A DNA stretch of 64,000 nucleotides from CATQHD01 sp965202675. GTDB taxonomy: Bacteria > Actinomycetota > Acidimicrobiia > Spongiisociales > Spongiisociaceae. Shown here one piece after another: positions 61,574-64,000 of the stretch. The notes beneath the pieces are model-generated. The model did no database searches. It was given only the letters and a program-made list of their open reading frames with translations, and had not been told where the DNA came from. Position 1 is the stretch's first letter. Each line of letters opens with the position of its first letter. A program made the position numbers and the translations under genes. The DNA lies in the NCBI GenBank assembly GCA_965202675.1, contig OZ241842.1:2356001-2420000 (forward strand), read 5' to 3'.

Positions 61574-61771
61574 TGCAGACACCCAGCGGAAGCGGCTCTC
61601 GGCCGAGTTTGTCGTCCAGGGCGGCTAGGGCCGTCCGGCGCCTGACGGCCAGCTCCAGGTACAGGCTGTCGTAGAAGGTCGGTCCATGCGCCCTGGCCAG
61701 GCAGAAGGCCATGTCGAGATCGGGCGTCGAGTCGGCGATGCTACGGATGCATCGAGGATGTACGGATTCAA
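61574..61771 (-). pseudogene. vapC toxin pseudogene with internal deletion and frameshift
   Basis: A TTG overlapping the antitoxin stop opens LNPYILDASVAS, a normal VapC start. Within about 20 codons the reading frame must change: the next VapC-like sequence is DSTPDLDMAFCLARAHGPTF, YDSLYLELAVRRRTALAALD and DKLGREPLPLGV, which is the C-terminal third. The middle, with the remaining PIN-domain acidic residues, is deleted, so the toxin cannot be active. Confidence 0.7.
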
Positions 61772-62025
61772 AAGCGATGGCCTTCGTGCCGGGCCCGGAG
61801 TATCTCCTCCTTGGTCACCTTGATTCCCCGGTACTCCCACTCGGCGCGAAGCGCCCTGACCCTCTTCACGGCCTCGCGGCGGTCGGATAGTTCCTGGGCA
61901 CGGGCCGGAACCAAGTGAGCGACGGTCTTGCCGTAGCGGGTGATGGCGATGGTCTCCCCCTGTTCGGTCAGGCGCAGGAGCTCGGCCAGCCTCGCCTTGG
62001 CCTCAGTGGCCTTGACTACGCGCAT
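61768..62025 (-). CDS. Phd/YefM-type antitoxin
   Basis: The 85-residue protein MRVVKATEAKARLAELLRLT then EQGETIAITRYGKTVAHLVP is a standard Phd/YefM (VapB-like) antitoxin: N-terminal DNA-binding dimer domain and a C-terminal arm (RALRAEWEYRGIKVTKEEIL). Its stop overlaps the start of a destroyed vapC. It may still repress its own promoter through the inverted repeat at 62036-62052 or neutralise a toxin encoded elsewhere. Confidence 0.85.
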   Translation of the reverse strand: MRVVKATEAKARLAELLRLTEQGETIAITRYGKTVAHLVPARAQELSDRREAVKRVRALRAEWEYRGIKVTKEEILRARHEGHRF

Positions 62026-62035
62026 ATATATACGT

Positions 62036-62052
62036 CCGGTTAGATTGACCGG
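62036..62052. promoter_or_regulatory. Inverted repeat upstream of the antitoxin gene
   Basis: CCGGT (62036-62040) and ACCGG (62048-62052) with a 7-bp spacer lie 10 bp upstream of the antitoxin start, overlapping the likely promoter. Position suits an autoregulatory operator. Confidence 0.4.
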
Positions 62053-62152
62053 TCGGATTATCCATGAACTCTGGAGATCACAACTGTTCGGGGGGAGGCT
62101 CCGGGTTGCCGTGTCGCCATTCGGCGCGTTGCCTGGTATCCTCACAAGTAGA

Positions 62153-62224
62153 TCGGGAGTGGTGTAATCGGCAGCACAACAGGTTCTGGCCCTGTCAGTA
62201 GGGGTTCGAGTCCTCTCTCCCGAG
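62153..62224 (+). tRNA. tRNA-Gln (anticodon CTG)
   Basis: TCGGGAG pairs with CTCCCGA; the anticodon arm is ACAGG-TTCTGGC-CCTGT giving CTG; the T arm is AGGGG-TTCGAGT-CCTCT. The discriminator is G and no CCA is encoded. With GatCAB encoded nearby it is probably charged through Glu-tRNA(Gln). Confidence 0.92.
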
Positions 62225-62251
62225 CGGGCGGCTAGCATGCCGCCATGCAGC

Positions 62252-62324
62252 GGCCCCGTCGTCTAGGGGCCAAGGACGCCGCCCTCTCAAGGCGGAAACG
62301 CCAGTTCAAATCTGGTCGGGGCTG
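62252..62324 (+). tRNA. tRNA-Glu (anticodon CTC)
   Basis: GGCCCCG pairs with CGGGGCT (terminal G-U); the anticodon arm is CCGCC-CTCTCAA-GGCGG giving CTC; the T arm is GCCAG-TTCAAAT-CTGGT. No CCA is encoded. It lies 27 bp after tRNA-Gln, so the two are likely co-transcribed. Confidence 0.92.
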
Positions 62325-62332
62325 CAAATCGA

Positions 62333-62375
62333 AACGGCCCGGTTCGGCTCGCCGCGGCGGGGGGACCGGGCTGTT
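62333..62375 (+). terminator. Hairpin after the tRNA-Gln/tRNA-Glu pair
   Basis: AACGGCCCGGT (62333-62343) pairs with ACCGGGCTGTT (62365-62375) with one G-U, loop 21 nt. It begins 9 bp past tRNA-Glu(CTC) and is the likely end of that transcript. Confidence 0.55.
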
Positions 62376-62484
62376 CCGCGTCCTGGGGGGTGGAGGCCCT
62401 CCCGTGAGGGTGCCGTAGGAGGCCTTGGGCCATATGAGGCATGTTCCTCTGATTGATATACCCGCGATACCCTGAGGAGCAGTC

Positions 62485-63372
62485 ATGAAGTTTCGTACTG
62501 CCTCCGAGGCCGAAGCCCATGCCGTCCGGCGGATGGCCGAGCTGAAAGTCGGAAGCGGTCATGGCTGGGAGTGGGATACGCCCACCACTCTCATCTGCGA
62601 ACCAGCGCCGGGGTTCCCTTGCCGGGTGATGGTGTTGACCCCCCCGGACGGAGACGGATTTCTCTCCCGCCTCGCCTTCACCGCCGGAACCAAGTACGAG
62701 GGCAGGTATTGGCAGGGAATCGTAGAAGACGAGAAAGGCCTTCTCTCCGAATCAGCCCTATCCGAGGTAGATGACATTCTCGGGGTGCTGGCGGCGGTGT
62801 CCCTGATCTCACTTCCCGCCCCGAACCCCGATACCCGCCCGGGTCTGCTCTACCGGTCGAAGTTCGACGCAACCGATGCAGGTTCCATGACGGCCGAGAT
62901 CGGTGATCTGATCGAAGGCCGGGTAGAGGAACCGCGGCAGCTCCTCAACGCCGTGCGGGAACTGGCTGACAACGCCCTATTTCATTCAGGAGCAGGCAAC
63001 GGGTGGTGTGCGGTCGAGGAGATAGACGACCAATTGGCGGTGACCGTCCAAGACCAAGGTATGGGGATCCACCAGAGCATGCGCCGACTGTATGCGGACA
63101 TAGACGAGCGCCAAGCACTGTTGCTCGCGTTCGGCGGAGGCGTTTCGGCCACTGGCGACCCGATTCGCGGGCTGGGCCTGAAGATGGTGCTGGACTACAC
63201 ACAGACCGGGGCCGCTCTCCTGCTGGAAACCGGCGGGTCGGCCTTCGTAGGCACCGACGGGCAAGGGCGCGTGATCGGCAAGAGCACCCAACAAATCAAG
63301 GGTGTCACAGCCACTTTCTGTTCACCCGCTCGTCGTAACCAAAACAGAACAGTAAACACCGAAAAGAGTTGA
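62485..63372 (+). CDS. GHKL/histidine-kinase-type ATPase fold protein, 295 aa
   Basis: The C-terminal half carries a GHKL ATP-binding fold: N box RQLLNAVRELADNALFHSG, G1 VTVQDQGMGIHQSM, and G2 AFGGGVSATGDPIRGLGLKM. No phosphoacceptor histidine domain or receiver is seen. The N-terminal half (FRTASEAEAHAVRRMAELKV, PGFPCRVMVLTPPDGDG) is unrecognised. No membrane helix. It converges on an OLD-like ATPase gene and might act in the same accessory module. Confidence 0.72.
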   Translation: MKFRTASEAEAHAVRRMAELKVGSGHGWEWDTPTTLICEPAPGFPCRVMVLTPPDGDGFLSRLAFTAGTKYEGRYWQGIVEDEKGLLSESALSEVDDILGVLAAVSLISLPAPNPDTRPGLLYRSKFDATDAGSMTAEIGDLIEGRVEEPRQLLNAVRELADNALFHSGAGNGWCAVEEIDDQLAVTVQDQGMGIHQSMRRLYADIDERQALLLAFGGGVSATGDPIRGLGLKMVLDYTQTGAALLLETGGSAFVGTDGQGRVIGKSTQQIKGVTATFCSPARRNQNRTVNTEKS

Positions 63373-63393
63373 TATCGGAACATTTCTGAAGCC

Positions 63394-64000
63394 TTATGAT
63401 AGTTCCCATCCGGCGAAGTAGTTGGAATCCTTATCATACTGGTCAAAGAACCCATCTGGCCAATAGTCAATGTTGCCGGAGTCATCAATAATAGGACTCA
63501 TAACTTGCGTCAGCTCTTCCGAGCGAGGTCTGAAGAAATGAATAGCGACTTGGTCGGCCGAGATTCGAGATTCTTTAACCGCGCGTCGAACTCCATTCAA
63601 TATATGATCACTGTGAGTTTCTACCAATAATTGAATTCCTGCTCCTGCCGCATCAGCCATAAATTGGCCTATTAACGCTTGACCAGCTGGGTGGAGATAG
63701 ATTTCGGGATTTTCTATCACGATGATGTCGCCTCTATTGGCAGCTAAAATGGCCACCACAATGGGCAGGATTTGTGTAAGGCTTGAACCCGTATTGGTCG
63801 GATGGTTAAATCTGGCAGTATCTGAAAGGCGCAATCCTAATATCAGGGAGTTGCCGGCGGGCTGTAGATTGATTCGGAAGCCTGGGAAGAGAGTGCGCAT
63901 CCGTTCCTCGACTTGTCGCATCAAAAGAGGAGGAGAATCCGATATAATAAGTTCTTCCTGTACAGATTTATCTTCCCCCCAGTGTAGTATATTTAGTGTA
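63394..64000 (-). CDS. OLD-like/DUF3696 AAA ATPase, C-terminal part (runs off the window)
   Basis: The frame is open to the right edge; about 200 C-terminal residues are present and the Walker A region lies outside. LILGLRLSDTARFNHPTNTG and SSLTQILPIVVAILAANRGD contain the signature-like part. DIIVIENPEIYLHPAGQALI is Walker B, LVETHSDHILNGVRRAV the switch histidine region, and NIDYWPDGFFDQYDKDSNYF is the DUF3696-type end. It is AT-rich, implying acquisition. Relatives occur in phage-defence loci, but nothing here proves that role. Confidence 0.82.
   Translation of the reverse strand, partial: TLNILHWGEDKSVQEELIISDSPPLLMRQVEERMRTLFPGFRINLQPAGNSLILGLRLSDTARFNHPTNTGSSLTQILPIVVAILAANRGDIIVIENPEIYLHPAGQALIGQFMADAAGAGIQLLVETHSDHILNGVRRAVKESRISADQVAIHFFRPRSEELTQVMSPIIDDSGNIDYWPDGFFDQYDKDSNYFAGWELS

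Noticed and set aside
60382..62324. Integrated prophage or element at the tRNA genes
   Set aside because: No integrase gene or direct repeat of a tRNA 3' end is visible within the window, so attachment-site claims are unsupported here.

Overview
The window is high-GC bacterial DNA and looks like an actinobacterial chromosome. The evidence is a WhiB protein with four cysteines, a polyphosphate-type glucokinase, a DUF222-HNH protein, a deazaflavin-dependent oxidoreductase, GatCAB with GluRS, and many GTG starts. Several genes have a TANNNT hexamer only 5-8 nt before the start codon, which suggests leaderless mRNAs. A lineage near Acidimicrobiia, possibly uncultured, would fit, but I cannot place it more finely. 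Housekeeping genes are densely packed, often with 4-nt ATGA/GTGA overlaps, and several more AT-rich accessory patches interrupt them.

Layout. 0-8 kb: hflX, polyphosphate glucokinase, a short D-3-phosphoglycerate dehydrogenase, then argC-argB-argD behind a tandem ARG box; argJ is absent and an 811-bp IS5-type element sits exactly at the argD stop codon. 8-16.8 kb: ECF sigma factor coupled to ogt, a RibD-C reductase, a secreted 5'-nucleotidase with LysM, proA, MaoC, AlaX, MscS and WhiB. 17-20.6 kb: DUF222-HNH gene and an AT-rich patch carrying a three-Cys-motif DUF5131 gene and its partner TcmP, with a truncated XRE regulator. 20.8-26.5 kb: complete peptide/nickel-type ABC transporter operon. 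26.5-38.1 kb: SDR, enoyl-CoA hydratase, lipoprotein, cysteine desulfurase-mnmA, ligA, and dapC-dapD-dapE. 38.2-39.1 kb: unknown AT-rich gene pair. 39.1-42.6 kb: gatCAB. 43-44 kb: Clp-fold serine protease pair. 44.3-50.5 kb: ilvE, a FAH-family protein, gltX, a class V aminotransferase, an orphan antitoxin with a VapC stub, and a deazaflavin oxidoreductase.

50.5-59.4 kb holds the most interesting locus: three tandem McrB-type AAA+ GTPase genes followed by one mcrC. The three McrBs have near-identical ATPase domains and, in two of them, near-identical N-termini, but divergent central regions. The third carries an additional domain of about 200 residues. Each mcrB is preceded by a TGTCACAG-N8-TATAGT element. 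I read this as a multi-specificity type IV (McrBC-like) defence locus that diversifies by duplication and recombination.

59.4-64 kb: a duplicated membrane-protein gene, tRNA-Glu(TTC), tRNA-Gln(CTG) and tRNA-Glu(CTC), decayed vapC fragments with an intact antitoxin, a GHKL-type ATPase-fold gene, and the C-terminal part of an OLD-like/DUF3696 ATPase running off the window. Two families of dispersed intergenic repeats (called R1 and R2 here) recur through the first 29 kb.
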